A stretch of 64,000 bases of DNA from Collinsella aerofaciens (lineage in GTDB: Bacteria > Actinomycetota > Coriobacteriia > Coriobacteriales > Coriobacteriaceae), in contig NZ_JADNJQ010000007.1 of the NCBI RefSeq assembly GCF_015555045.1, positions 1-64,000 of the forward strand. Direction: 5' to 3'. The position numbers were made by a program, and so were the translations under genes. Below, piece after piece: positions 1-8,054 of this stretch; position 1 is the stretch's first letter; every line of letters starts with the position of its first letter. The notes beneath the pieces were generated by a model. That model did no database searches. It was not told the DNA's origin and was given only the letters and a program-made list of their open reading frames with translations.

Positions 1-63
1 GGCTACATGTCTCCGGTCGAGTTCAGGGAGGCGGGGCTGTCCCTCCCGGAATCGTCCAAATAG
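1..63 (+). mobile_element. C-terminal tail of an IS3-family transposase (cut by window edge)
   Basis: Reading from base 1, the frame encodes GYMSPVEFREAGLSLPESSK and then a TAG stop. The GYMSPVEFR block is the usual end of the DDE integrase (OrfB) of IS3/IS150-type insertion sequences, where it follows the last catalytic segment. Only 20 codons are inside the window, so intactness cannot be judged. A hairpin with a T tract at 211-257 could end its transcript. I could not identify the terminal inverted repeat of the element. Confidence 0.75.
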
Positions 64-210
64 GTGTTGCCAATCCACAGTCGTTCCCCGCGGCCCCTCC
101 CGCCCCGGCGGCAACACGTCCCGGGCCCTCTACGGGGCAGGGGCTGACGGCCGTCCGGGGCGGTCGGCCAGCGACCACCGGTACGGCTCAATCGTATAAC
201 CATGCAACGG

Positions 211-257
211 AAAAGAGCCGCCCTTTCGGACGACTCAAACTGTAATGGGGCTCTTTT
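211..257 (+). terminator. Putative terminator after the transposase
   Basis: AAAAGAGCC at 211-219 pairs with GGCTCTTTT at 249-257, ending in a T run. It lies about 150 bases after the transposase stop on the same strand. The long loop makes it weaker than a classical terminator. Confidence 0.4.
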
Positions 258-323
258 AGCTACTTCCAGAGGACCGATAGTCGCCTCGCAAGCCGCAAAG
301 GCTGACACTGTTTTGATGTCATT

Positions 324-479
324 TCAAAACTATGCCGGTTTACGTCGATGAATCGCGGACTCTCGACCAAGCCTGAATTCTAGAATACAAAACCGCAGGT
401 AGACGACTTGGCATTTTTCCAAAAAAGGACGTATGGTGGCCATATGGCGAATCATCGCCGTAAACCGGCATAGTTTTGA
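324..479. repeat. Long inverted repeat, 33-base arms
   Basis: The arm at 324-356 (beginning TCAAAACTATGCCGGTTTAC) is complementary to the arm at 447-479 at 31 of 33 positions. The 90-base centre contains a smaller symmetric GAATTCTAGAAT. No reading frame fits. Its size and form resemble a miniature non-autonomous element or a fold-back intergenic repeat. Confidence 0.75.
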
Positions 480-568
480 GAAAACTGCCTCCCGAAGGCT
501 CACACAGAGGGCTTCGCAGTCCCAAATGTCGCGCTTTCTTTCGTTTCCACGGATCAGAGGGGAACGTA

Positions 569-730
569 CGCCACGAAAACGGCCCATCTACTACGTTTGA
601 CCGCGCACCCCTGACCATACCCCTGATTTCCGAAAATCAGTAAGTCATCTGCCTGCGCTTTTGTTTTTACCAATTGCGCTATGGTTGGAGCCGCGCGGTC
701 AAACGTAGTAGATGGGCGTGTTTCGTGGCG
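569..730. repeat. Long inverted repeat, 38-base arms
   Basis: The arm at 569-606 (containing CATCTACTACGTTTGACCGC) is complementary to 693-730 at about 35 of 38 positions. The 86-base centre has an inner hairpin CTGATTT/AAATCAG. It ends 18 bases before the stop codon of the MFS gene and could end that transcript. Its build (38-base arms, about 86-base loop) is close to that of the repeat at 324-479, although the sequences differ. Confidence 0.75.
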
Positions 731-747
731 GACGCCCTCCAGAAACG

Positions 748-2052
748 CTAATGCCGGGTGCGCGTCCTCACCAAACGTACCAATGTGAGCGCAAAGCCCA
801 CGGCTGCAACGGCCATCAGCACGTAGAATACCGCGCGGAAGCCAAAGAGGAACACATCCGGACGGCCCACCACATAGCTCGTGACCGTCTTACCCATTGC
901 CGCGCTCATCTGTCCATACAGGATGCGCGACGCCGCCGTAATGCCGAGTGCCATGCCAGCATAGCGCGCCAAACTTCCCAAGCTGCCCGCAAAACCGAGC
1001 GCTTCGCGCGGAGCCGAGCCCATATACAGCGAGTTGTTGGGGCTCTGGAAAATCGACGTACCGCACGACATAAACGCGGCACAGCACACGATCACAGGGA
1101 TGGAAGAGTGCTCGTCGAGCGTACTTACCGCAAAAAGACCGCATACGTACAAGCCCAGGCCGACCGCCGTGGGGCCCTCGCAGCCAACACGGTCCGAAAC
1201 CGTACCCGAAAGCGGGCCGATAAAGGCATTCACCATCGGCAGCGCCAAAAACAGCAGGCCCGAAACGTCAGAACCAAAGCCGTGGGCGTCCTGAAAATAG
1301 AACGGCAGGATAAACTCGGATGCGCCAATGCCAACGAACACGATGAGCATGCAGGCAAGGTTGATAGTGAAGGCCGAATTTGCAAAGCAGCGACGAGCGG
1401 CCTCGGCAAGGGACATGGGACGGTCGCCGGCCTCCGGCTTAACATGCGGCAGTGTGTAGAGTCCCACGATAAACGAGATGACGCCAATAGGCAGGTTGAT
1501 GAGGAAGATACTCTCCCAGGGAAAGCTTGCCACCAGCATGCCACCGAGCACGGGGCCACACATCATGCCGAGGGCCACGAAGGTCGCGAGAATACCCATG
1601 GCACGGCCTCGTTCGCGCGCCGGAAACGACTCGGTGATGATACCCATGTTGTTGGCCATGGCCGCCGCGCAACCGACGCCCTGAACAATGCGTGCCAGGA
1701 TAAGAACCTCGAGCGAGGACGAAAGGCCGCACAGCAGCGAACCGACCGAAAAGACGATGACGCCCAGCTGGAACACATTCACCTTGCCGCGCACGTCGCC
1801 CAGACGGCCAAACGGCAACATAGCCACGCATGTCGCAAGCAGATACACCGAGCTTACCAGCTGAATGCGATCGAGGCCCACGCCCAGCTCCTTTTGCATC
1901 ACGGGCAGCGCCACGGTCACGACGGTCGAATCCAGACACACCATAAACGTCATGATGAGCACGGTAAACAGAATCGCCCACTTGTTCTTGCCATGGGTGT
2001 CGCCCTCTAGGGCAATGTGCTCGCGGCGCAGCTGCTCTGCAGTTTTCTCCAT
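748..2052 (-). CDS. MFS drug/H+ antiporter-type exporter (DHA2/EmrB-QacA-like)
   Basis: This is a multi-pass inner-membrane transporter of 434 residues. The start is the ATG at 2052, six bases after an AAAGG ribosome binding site; the frame is open upstream but has no site there. A hydrophilic tail of about 24 residues precedes the first membrane helix. LDSTVVTVALP in helix 1 and the ARIVQGVGCAAAMANN and FPARERGRAMG segments match proton-driven multidrug exporters of the DHA2 group. The substrate is unknown. The gene follows metY on the same strand, but a strong terminator lies between them, so it is probably transcribed separately. Confidence 0.85.
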   Translation of the reverse strand: MEKTAEQLRREHIALEGDTHGKNKWAILFTVLIMTFMVCLDSTVVTVALPVMQKELGVGLDRIQLVSSVYLLATCVAMLPFGRLGDVRGKVNVFQLGVIVFSVGSLLCGLSSSLEVLILARIVQGVGCAAAMANNMGIITESFPARERGRAMGILATFVALGMMCGPVLGGMLVASFPWESIFLINLPIGVISFIVGLYTLPHVKPEAGDRPMSLAEAARRCFANSAFTINLACMLIVFVGIGASEFILPFYFQDAHGFGSDVSGLLFLALPMVNAFIGPLSGTVSDRVGCEGPTAVGLGLYVCGLFAVSTLDEHSSIPVIVCCAAFMSCGTSIFQSPNNSLYMGSAPREALGFAGSLGSLARYAGMALGITAASRILYGQMSAAMGKTVTSYVVGRPDVFLFGFRAVFYVLMAVAAVGFALTLVRLVRTRTRH

Positions 2053-2078
2053 ATCCATCCTTTCGAGTGGCGCAACGC

Positions 2079-2125
2079 AAAAACGGGGCCCCAATCGCCT
2101 GCAAACAGCCGCAATTGGGGTCCCG
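2079..2125 (-). terminator. Intrinsic terminator of metY
   Basis: On the minus strand a 12-pair GC-rich stem (CGGGACCCCAAT with ATTGGGGCCCCG) is followed directly by five T. It is located 70 bases beyond the metY stop. Confidence 0.8.
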
Positions 2126-2193
2126 CCTACGGAATCGGAACTATATGTCACCGGAACCCCAAGGGGCACCGTCGCTTCATACGGGAAGCTAGC

Positions 2194-3477
2194 CTAGCAC
2201 TGCTCAAGCGCCTGCTCAAGGTCGGCAATCAGATCGGCCGTGTCCTCGAGGCCGCACGACAGGCGCACCATGTCGGCGGAGATGCCACAGGCGATGAGCT
2301 CCTCATCGTTCATCTGGCGATGCGTGGCATTAGCGGGATGCAGGCAGCAAGTGCGGGCGTCGGCCACGTGCGTGGCGATCTGGGCGAGCTTGAGGCTCTT
2401 CATAAAGGTCTCGGCCGCCGCGCGACCACCGTTAAAGCCAAAGCTCACAACGCCGCAGGTACCGTTGGGCATGTACTTCTGAGCGAGGTCATAGTACTTA
2501 TCGCCCTCCAGGCCCGGATAGCTCACGAAGCGCACCTTGGGGTGGCTCTGCAGGAACTTGGCAACGGCCAGGCCGTTCTCGCAATGACGCGGCATGCGCA
2601 CATGCAGGCTCTCGAGCGAGCTGTTCAAGAAAAACGCCGCCTGCGGGTTCTGCATGGGGCCAAGATCGCGCATGAGCTGCGCGGTGGCCTTGGTAATGAA
2701 GGCACCCTCACGACCGAACTTCTCGGCATAGGTCACGCCGTGATAGCTCTCGTCGGGCGTGGTGAGACCCGGGAACTTGTCCGCATGGGCCATCCAGTCA
2801 AACTGGCCGTGGTCGACGATCACGCCGCCCAGGTAGGCAGCATGTCCATCCATGTACTTGGTGGTGGAGTGCGTAACGATGTCGGCGCCCCACTCAAAGG
2901 GACGACACATCACGGGCGTCGGGAAGGTGTTGTCGACCATCAGCGGCACGCCGTGGTCATGTGCGGCCTTGGCAAAGCGCTCAATATCGAGCACAGCAAG
3001 GGCGGGGTTTGCGATCGTCTCGCCAAAGACGAGCTTTGTGTTGGGCTCAAACGCTGCCTCGAGCTCCTCATCGGTGCAGTCGGGGGCGACGAACGTGCAG
3101 GTCACGCCCATGCGGCCCATGGTGTGGGCGAGCAGGTTATACGTACCGCCGTAAATGGCAGAGCTTGCGACCACGTGATCGCCGGCACCGGCAACGTTAA
3201 AGATCGCGAGGAAGTTCGCAGCCATGCCCGAACTCGTGAGCATCGCTGCGGTGCCGCCCTCCATCTCGCAGATCTTGGCGGCAACCAAATCGCACGTGGG
3301 GTTCTGCAGACGGCTGTAGAAGTAGCCAGACTCCTCCAGGTCAAACAGCTTGCCCATGTGCTCCGACGTGTCGTACTTCCACGTGGTGGACTGGTAGATG
3401 GGCACCTGGCGCGGCTCCGCATCTCCCGGGTGATAGCCGCCCTGAACACATGTAGTACCGATGGTCTGCTCGCTCAT
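2194..3477 (-). CDS. metY: O-acetyl-L-homoserine sulfhydrylase
   Basis: This is a PLP enzyme of the Cys/Met-metabolism family, 427 residues. In this branch it normally turns O-acetylhomoserine plus sulfide into homocysteine for methionine synthesis, in the cytoplasm. The cofactor lysine is K207 in HSTTKYMDGHA, with VDNTF (D182) upstream and SRLQNP (about 55-60) near the substrate site. Length matches the MetY group rather than the shorter MetB/MetC enzymes. The start ATG at 3477 follows an AGGGAG site. It is divergent from the C_GCAxxG_C_C gene, with a palindrome between. A cystathionine gamma-synthase role is possible but less likely. Confidence 0.9.
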   Translation of the reverse strand: MSEQTIGTTCVQGGYHPGDAEPRQVPIYQSTTWKYDTSEHMGKLFDLEESGYFYSRLQNPTCDLVAAKICEMEGGTAAMLTSSGMAANFLAIFNVAGAGDHVVASSAIYGGTYNLLAHTMGRMGVTCTFVAPDCTDEELEAAFEPNTKLVFGETIANPALAVLDIERFAKAAHDHGVPLMVDNTFPTPVMCRPFEWGADIVTHSTTKYMDGHAAYLGGVIVDHGQFDWMAHADKFPGLTTPDESYHGVTYAEKFGREGAFITKATAQLMRDLGPMQNPQAAFFLNSSLESLHVRMPRHCENGLAVAKFLQSHPKVRFVSYPGLEGDKYYDLAQKYMPNGTCGVVSFGFNGGRAAAETFMKSLKLAQIATHVADARTCCLHPANATHRQMNDEELIACGISADMVRLSCGLEDTADLIADLEQALEQC

Positions 3478-3537
3478 ATCCAACTCCCTTACTTGGGTTT
3501 TGTTTTATTCGGTTCACGATACCGCTACCGCACACCC

Positions 3538-3568
3538 CTCTCAACCCATCACCAAGGTGGGTTGAGAG
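3538..3568. promoter_or_regulatory. Palindrome between divergent metY and C_GCAxxG_C_C gene
   Basis: CTCTCAACCCA at 3538-3548 is perfectly complementary to TGGGTTGAGAG at 3558-3568, with a 9-base centre. The site is 60 bases before metY and 140 before the rightward gene, where a shared operator would sit. A second imperfect dyad (GTCAC..GTAC against GTAC..GTGAC) lies at about 3664-3693. I see no SAM-riboswitch or T-box core here. Confidence 0.45.
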
Positions 3569-3707
3569 ACAAATGAATCAAGGGTGTTTATCTCAAGCCT
3601 TGGGCATTTGCTCGATAGATAAAAACGAGGCATACATGAAGCTCTCGATGATTACATGCCCCGTCACGGGTACCATAGGCGGGTACACCGTGACCAAGGA
3701 GACAACG

Positions 3708-4154
3708 ATGAAGCAGATCGATACCACCCAGCTCGACACCGCCGCCTGCCAGGCTCAGGCTGCCGAATACCACGCCCGCGGCTTTAACTGCGCACAGGCC
3801 GTTGCCTGCACGCTCGCACCTGCCGTCGGGCTCGACCCCCAGACCGCCTTTACCCTCACCGAGGGCTTTGGCGCCGGCATGGGTGGCATGACCGAGACCT
3901 GCGGCGCCATCTCGGGCGCTGTTGCCATCATGGGCTTTGTAATGAGCGACGGCATGGAGAACCCCAAGACCAAAGGCCAGACCTACAAGCTGTCGCGCGA
4001 GATTGCCAAGCGATTTGGCGAGAAGAACACGACGACCGTCTGCGGCACGCTCAAGGGCATCGGATCGGATAAAGGTCCGCTCCGCAGCTGCCCCGGCTGC
4101 ATCGACGATGCCGTCGAGATCGCCTGCGATGTGCTAAAACAGCTCGCCGAGTAA
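3708..4154 (+). CDS. C_GCAxxG_C_C family protein
   Basis: A 148-residue cysteine-rich protein of the C_GCAxxG_C_C family (putative redox-active or metal-binding; no proven reaction). The named cysteines are visible: GFNCAQAVAC near residue 27, FGAGMGG then ETCGAISGA near 65-70, TVCGT near 115 and SCPGC near 129. The ATG at 3708 is chosen because AAGGAG lies 7 bases before it; the frame is open upstream but that part does not look like protein. Divergence from metY hints at sulfur or redox metabolism, which is inference. Confidence 0.8.
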   Translation: MKQIDTTQLDTAACQAQAAEYHARGFNCAQAVACTLAPAVGLDPQTAFTLTEGFGAGMGGMTETCGAISGAVAIMGFVMSDGMENPKTKGQTYKLSREIAKRFGEKNTTTVCGTLKGIGSDKGPLRSCPGCIDDAVEIACDVLKQLAE

Positions 4155-4171
4155 ACGGCAGCAGCATAAAA

Positions 4172-4218
4172 CGACGGCCGGCGCGTTTGGGATCCATCCA
4201 AAAGAACGCCGGCCGTCG
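4172..4218. terminator. Shared terminator between convergent genes
   Basis: CGACGGCCGGCG at 4172-4183 pairs with CGCCGGCCGTCG at 4207-4218, with an inner TTTGG/CCAAA. The two neighbouring genes converge on it. A tract of A before the stem gives a U run for the minus-strand transcript (yigZ). Confidence 0.65.
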
Positions 4219-4221
4219 CCG

Positions 4222-4860
4222 TTAGAACTCGGCAAATTTGGGAGCGCCGACCTCGATCTCTTCGCGCCCCGCCATAAGCTCGCGCATCTTGGCGCAAAAA
4301 TGCTCCTGCTCCCCCGCTTTGAATACCAGGTGAAGTGTCACGGCATCCGCGTAATCGGTATCCGAAACCTTGGCACCCGAATCCTGCGCCAAACGAAGCA
4401 CCTGCTCATACTGCGGATAGGCCACATGCACGTCAACAGGCACGACACTCGTCATCTCGACAATCTGCCCGGCCTCCCGAGCAGCTGCCACCGCCGCCTG
4501 CGTCGCCGCAGTATAGGCGCGCACCAAGCCACCAGGTCCCAACAGCGTGCCACCAAAATAGCGCGTCACCACGCAGCAAACATTTTTGAGCTCTGCGCCG
4601 CGCAACACCTCGAGCGTCGGCATACCGCTCGTGCGGCTCGGCTCACCATCATCGCTCTGGCGCTCGCGTCCATCGACTAAAATCCACGCGGGAACATTGT
4701 GCCGAGCGTCGTAATGACGCTTGCGAACCATCTCGATAAAGGCATTCGCCTCGTCCTCGGACTCAATATGGACCAGCTGGGCAATAAACCGGCTCTTGCG
4801 GTCCACAAACTCGCCCGAAGCCTCAATATTCGATTGCAGAGTAAAATAGCTGTCCAACAA
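4222..4860 (-). CDS. yigZ: YigZ/IMPACT family protein
   Basis: A 212-residue protein of the YigZ-IMPACT family (UPF0029 N-terminal domain plus DUF1949 C-terminal domain). The N-terminal part carries the family blocks SRFIAQLVHIES, DDGEPSRTSGMP and RYFGGTLLGPGGLVRAY. The C-terminal half, after about residue 140, is the ferredoxin-like DUF1949 region. Eukaryotic IMPACT modulates the Gcn2 kinase; the bacterial role is not settled and may involve the translation machinery. It stands alone, convergent with the upstream gene. Confidence 0.88.
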   Translation of the reverse strand: MLDSYFTLQSNIEASGEFVDRKSRFIAQLVHIESEDEANAFIEMVRKRHYDARHNVPAWILVDGRERQSDDGEPSRTSGMPTLEVLRGAELKNVCCVVTRYFGGTLLGPGGLVRAYTAATQAAVAAAREAGQIVEMTSVVPVDVHVAYPQYEQVLRLAQDSGAKVSDTDYADAVTLHLVFKAGEQEHFCAKMRELMAGREEIEVGAPKFAEF

Positions 4861-4971
4861 AGCCCCTCAACAAAATTAAGCGCAGCAACAAACAGCCTCA
4901 ATAATACGGCAAAGACAGAACCGTTGCCCTTGCCGACAAGAACGGAAACGCCAATAATGCCGTCACCAACA

Positions 4972-5085
4972 GCGAGAACCCGTCAGCGCGAGCAAGGTGC
5001 CTTGAAAGACGAGGGCATTGACCTTATGGTCATGCCCGAAGGCTTGTAAGGCAGATTGCCGCGCTGACGGGTTCGCAGCGTCAAC
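4972..5085. repeat. Structured intergenic element, copy A
   Basis: Outer helix: GAACCCGTCAGCGCG (4976-4990) pairs perfectly with 5060-5074. Middle helix: TGCCTT (4998-5003) with AAGGCA (5048-5053). Apical helix: GGGCAT and ACC (5013-5023) with GGT and ATGCCC (5028-5037). It shares core words (TGCCTTGAAAGA, GGGCAT, AAGGCAGATTGC, GCAGCGTC) with copies at 8084 and 60158, while the outer helix differs in each. It ends about 10 bases from the 3' end of the RNase P RNA gene and lacks the distal hairpin of the other two copies. Whether it works as RNA or DNA is unknown. Confidence 0.8.
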
Positions 5086-5090
5086 ATAGT

Positions 5091-5455
5091 TGCCAAGTGG
5101 GCCTATAAGCCGGGTTCTGTCGTGAACGGTCATTTATCTTGTCTGCACGTTACCGTGCAGTTCCACGCACGCTACCCGAACGCGGACCGGGCCGGCCCAT
5201 AGCGTTCCTATTCGCGCTTGCTCCGGATGGGGCTTGCCAAGCCGCCGTGTTGCCACGACGCTGGTGGTCTCTTACACCACCGTTTCAGCTTTTCCCTTTA
5301 CGCCTTGCGGCGCAGGTGGGAGTCTTCTTTTCTGCGGCGCTTTCCGTCGGATCACTCCGCCCGGCCGTTAGCCGGCATCCCGCCCTCTGGAGCCCGGACT
5401 TTCCTCACGCGTACTGCAAGCAGCACATCGCGCGACCGTCTGGCCCACTCAGCAG
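5091..5455 (-). ncRNA. rnpB: RNase P RNA, bacterial type A
   Basis: On the minus strand the invariant P4 region GAGGAAAGTCCGGGCTCC is at 5391-5408 and the matching 3' segment AGAACCCGGCTTATAGGC at 5101-5118. Helix P1 can be drawn: AGTGGGCC at 5442-5449 pairs with GGCCCACT at 5096-5103. Other type A landmarks such as the GTAAGAGACCACC block (about 5265-5277) are present. The RNA is the catalytic subunit that trims tRNA 5' ends. A TACACT hexamer at 5462-5467 would fit a -10 box. Ends are estimated from helix P1. Confidence 0.95.
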
Positions 5456-5467
5456 TGCAAGAGTGTA

Positions 5468-5733
5468 ACACACCGTTGCCGCAGGCAATGGCACAACGCA
5501 AACGCTCGACACGATAAACCAAGAACCGCCATGCGTTACAATGGTCCTGTCGATGGGCAACGTCGTCAGTCGAGACGCGACCGCGCTCCGCACCCCTCCG
5601 TCTACTCGGTGTGTTCCCGCCTCCTCCCCGAGGCGGGATGTCGGCATTTTTCACGCACCGACAACCCAATAGCCTATGGACAGCCCGGGCAGCATTACGC
5701 ACGGGCAGCATCGCACATCTCGGCAGCAAAAGC
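5468..5733. other. Gap upstream of rnpB
   Basis: No gene is supported. It must contain the rnpB promoter (reading left). A compact hairpin CCCGCCTC/GAGGCGGG lies at 5619-5640, followed after 8 bases by a short T run, which could end an unseen rightward transcript. A long plus-strand frame through here is only the mirror of rpsA. Confidence 0.4.
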
Positions 5734-5767
5734 AAAAAGGGACCCGTCCATTACGGACGGATCCCTT
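5734..5767 (-). terminator. Intrinsic terminator of rpsA
   Basis: AAGGGATCCGTCC pairs with GGACGGGTCCCTT on the minus strand and is followed by a five-T run; it starts 25 bases after the rpsA stop. Confidence 0.85.
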
Positions 5768-5791
5768 AAAACAAGTGATCGTCAAACCGAT

Positions 5792-6958
5792 TTACTCGGC
5801 GTCGGTCTCCTCGTCCTTCTTCTCGGAAGGAAGCGGGGTAACCTCGATCTCGACGCCCAGAGTCTCAGCAGCGGACTTCATGGACAGGGAGATACGACGA
5901 CGGTCGAGGTCGATCTCCATGACCTTGACCTGAACCTTGTCGCCCACGTGGGTGACCTGAGAAGGCTGATCGACGTGCTTGTTGGCCATCTCGGAAATGT
6001 GCACCAGGCCCTCGATGCCCTCGCCCAGGTCGACGAAAGCGCCGAACGGGACAAGCTTGGTCACAGTGCCCTCGACGATAGCGCCGACGGGGTACTTCTT
6101 GACCAGTGCACGCCACGGATCCTCGGTGGTCTGCTTGAGACCCAGGGAGATGCGCTCGCGGTTGAGATCGACGTCGAGAACCTCGACCTCGACCTCCTGG
6201 CCGACCTTGACAACCTCGGAAGGATGGTTGACGTGGTTCCAGGAGAGCTCGGAGATGTGGATGAGGCCGTCGATACCGCCGAGGTCGACGAAGGCGCCGA
6301 AGTCGACGATGGAGGAAACGGTGCCCTGGAGACGCATGCCAGACTTGAGCTTGGACAGAATCTCGGAGCGCTCGGCCTTACGGGACTCCTCGAGCACGAC
6401 GCGACGGGAGAGGACGACGTTGTTGCGGTTGCGGTCCATCTCGATGACGCGAGCCTCGATGCGGGTGCCCATGTAGGAGGTGAGGTCCTTGACACGACGG
6501 AGGTCGACGAGGGAAGCGGGCAGGAAGCCACGCAGGCCGATGTCGAGGATCAGGCCGCCCTTGACAACCTCGATAACCTCGCCCTCGACGTTCTCGCCGG
6601 AGTTGAACTTCTCCTCGATGCGGTTCCAAGCACGCTCGTACTCGGCACGCTTCTTGGACAGGACCAGACGACCGTCCTTGTCCTCCTTCTGGAGAACCAG
6701 AGCCTCGATGGGATCACCGAGTGCAACGATGTCTGCAGGGTTAGCGTCCTTGCGGATGGACAGCTCGCGGACCGGGATAACGCCCTCGGACTTGAATCCG
6801 ATGTCAACGAGCACCTCGTCATGCTCGATCTTAACGACAGTGCCGTTAACGAGATCGCCCTCATCAAAGTCGGTAATCGTACCGTCGATGAGGTTGTTCA
6901 TCTCCTCCTCGTTGACATCGTCAAGAGAGAAAATGGACGAGTTCTGAATCTCACTCAA
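5792..6958 (-). CDS. rpsA: 30S ribosomal protein S1
   Basis: A 388-residue protein with four S1 RNA-binding domains at about 34-105, 121-187, 206-275 and 292-361; domains 3 and 4 carry the classic DFGAFVDLGGIDGLIHISELS-like core. Actinobacterial and Gram-positive S1 usually has four domains where E. coli has six. It binds mRNA at the small ribosomal subunit and helps start translation. The tail is acidic. The start codon appears to be TTG at 6958, with AAAGGGG eight bases upstream and no in-frame ATG nearby that would keep the N-terminal acidic segment. It is monocistronic, with its own terminator. Confidence 0.95.
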   Translation of the reverse strand: MSEIQNSSIFSLDDVNEEEMNNLIDGTITDFDEGDLVNGTVVKIEHDEVLVDIGFKSEGVIPVRELSIRKDANPADIVALGDPIEALVLQKEDKDGRLVLSKKRAEYERAWNRIEEKFNSGENVEGEVIEVVKGGLILDIGLRGFLPASLVDLRRVKDLTSYMGTRIEARVIEMDRNRNNVVLSRRVVLEESRKAERSEILSKLKSGMRLQGTVSSIVDFGAFVDLGGIDGLIHISELSWNHVNHPSEVVKVGQEVEVEVLDVDLNRERISLGLKQTTEDPWRALVKKYPVGAIVEGTVTKLVPFGAFVDLGEGIEGLVHISEMANKHVDQPSQVTHVGDKVQVKVMEIDLDRRRISLSMKSAAETLGVEIEVTPLPSEKKDEETDAE

Positions 6959-7273
6959 AGGTGGACCCCTTTCGAACTACGGGGCCCCGATTGCTAGGAC
7001 CTACAGAAGGGTGCGACAAGCACACAACGTTTAGGAACACTCGGGAGCCGACAGATACTAATGTGACGCTTATGCAATCACGTTCGTATAGGTTACGGGG
7101 AAATGAGTTCGATTTCAAGCGTGAACTGCGATTTTTTACTCGTGTGGAGACTTTTTCGTAATCTTATGAACACACGTATCCGCAACTTGACGATAACCAG
7201 CAAGGCATTTGGCTTTGGGGTAAAGTATCCGGAGCCAACGACTCTAGATCAAATTTACGAGAAAGGTGCCCGC
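6959..7273. other. Intergenic leader between divergent rpsA and HAD gene
   Basis: 315 bases without a gene. It must carry the rpsA promoter (leftward) and the HAD promoter (rightward). GGGGCCCC palindromes just upstream of the rpsA ribosome site (about 6963-6990) could fold in the rpsA mRNA leader. I see no consensus sigma-A pair strong enough to call. Confidence 0.35.
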
Positions 7274-8032
7274 GTGCTCAAAGCAGTCGTTTTCGATATG
7301 GACGAAACGCTTCTTAGCATCAACCTCAACGCGTTCATCCTTCGCTATTTTAAGGATGTCTCTTCGATGCTCGCGGATATCGGGCGCCGCAGCCGCGGTG
7401 GCACGATGGCACGCCTCGGCACCATCCTGGTCGACCTCAACGCCAATCGCCGCAGCGGCACGGACAACCGCACCAATCTTGAGTTTTACCAAGAAGAGGT
7501 CGAGCGCCGATGCGGGATCCGCCTCTCCGATCCCCTCATCTACGAGGCGTTTACCTACTATGACCGCGAAGTTCTTCCGTACAAGAACGACGATGTCATT
7601 AACGCCCACGCCATGCCGGGCGCACACGCCGCGCTCCAGGCCGTACAGGACGCAGGGCTGCGTTGTGCGCTCTTTACCAACCCCAGCTTTCCCCAGGGGG
7701 CCATCGAGTGCCGCATGGGTTGGGGCGACCTGGCCGACGCTCCCTTTGAGCTCGTCACGCACATGGGAAACACCACCCGCTGCAAGCCCGATGCCACCTA
7801 CTATCTAGAGCAGCTTCAGGTGATGGGGCTCGAGCCGCACGAGGTCCTTATGGTGGGCAACGATCCCAAGCGCGACTTCCCCAGTCCCGCCTGCGGCATT
7901 CAAACTGCCTATGTTGGCCAGGGAAAACCCGGCCGAGCCACCTGGCGCGGAACCATGGAAGACTTCGCCCGCGACTTTAACGCCGTAGTAGAAGCCTTCT
8001 ACGAACACCAAGTAGCCGACGAACTGTCGTAG
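7274..8032 (+). CDS. HAD-superfamily hydrolase (phosphoglycolate phosphatase-like)
   Basis: A 252-residue cytoplasmic phosphatase-type protein. HAD motif I is VFDMDETLL (nucleophile and acid D7, D9), motif II is ALFTNPSF, motif III the lysine in CKPDATYY, and motif IV GNDPKRDF. A helical cap lies between motifs I and II. The substrate cannot be read from the sequence. I chose the GTG at 7274, seven bases after AAAGG and directly before the motif I strand; an ATG 57 codons upstream gives an extension that does not look like protein. Confidence 0.85.
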   Translation: MLKAVVFDMDETLLSINLNAFILRYFKDVSSMLADIGRRSRGGTMARLGTILVDLNANRRSGTDNRTNLEFYQEEVERRCGIRLSDPLIYEAFTYYDREVLPYKNDDVINAHAMPGAHAALQAVQDAGLRCALFTNPSFPQGAIECRMGWGDLADAPFELVTHMGNTTRCKPDATYYLEQLQVMGLEPHEVLMVGNDPKRDFPSPACGIQTAYVGQGKPGRATWRGTMEDFARDFNAVVEAFYEHQVADELS

Positions 8033-8054
8033 GACCCCTCGCTCCAAACCAAAT

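Larger units (their letters stand above)
64..747. other. 684-base gene-free stretch after the IS3 tail
   Basis: No convincing gene is present. Frames on the minus strand here lack ribosome binding sites and protein-like composition. The stretch holds a 9-base inverted pair at 63-71 and 110-117 (GGTGTTGCC against GGCAACAC), a terminator-like hairpin at 211-257, and two long inverted repeats listed separately. The right end of the insertion sequence must lie somewhere in the first part. Confidence 0.6.

Noticed and set aside
3484-3707. SAM riboswitch or T-box ahead of metY
   Set aside because: None of the conserved core words of either is present; only short dyads are seen.
5531-6997. Long plus-strand frame of 488 codons
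   Set aside because: It lies opposite rpsA, has no ribosome site, and its acidic Leu/Asp/Val-rich product is the mirror of S1 codons.
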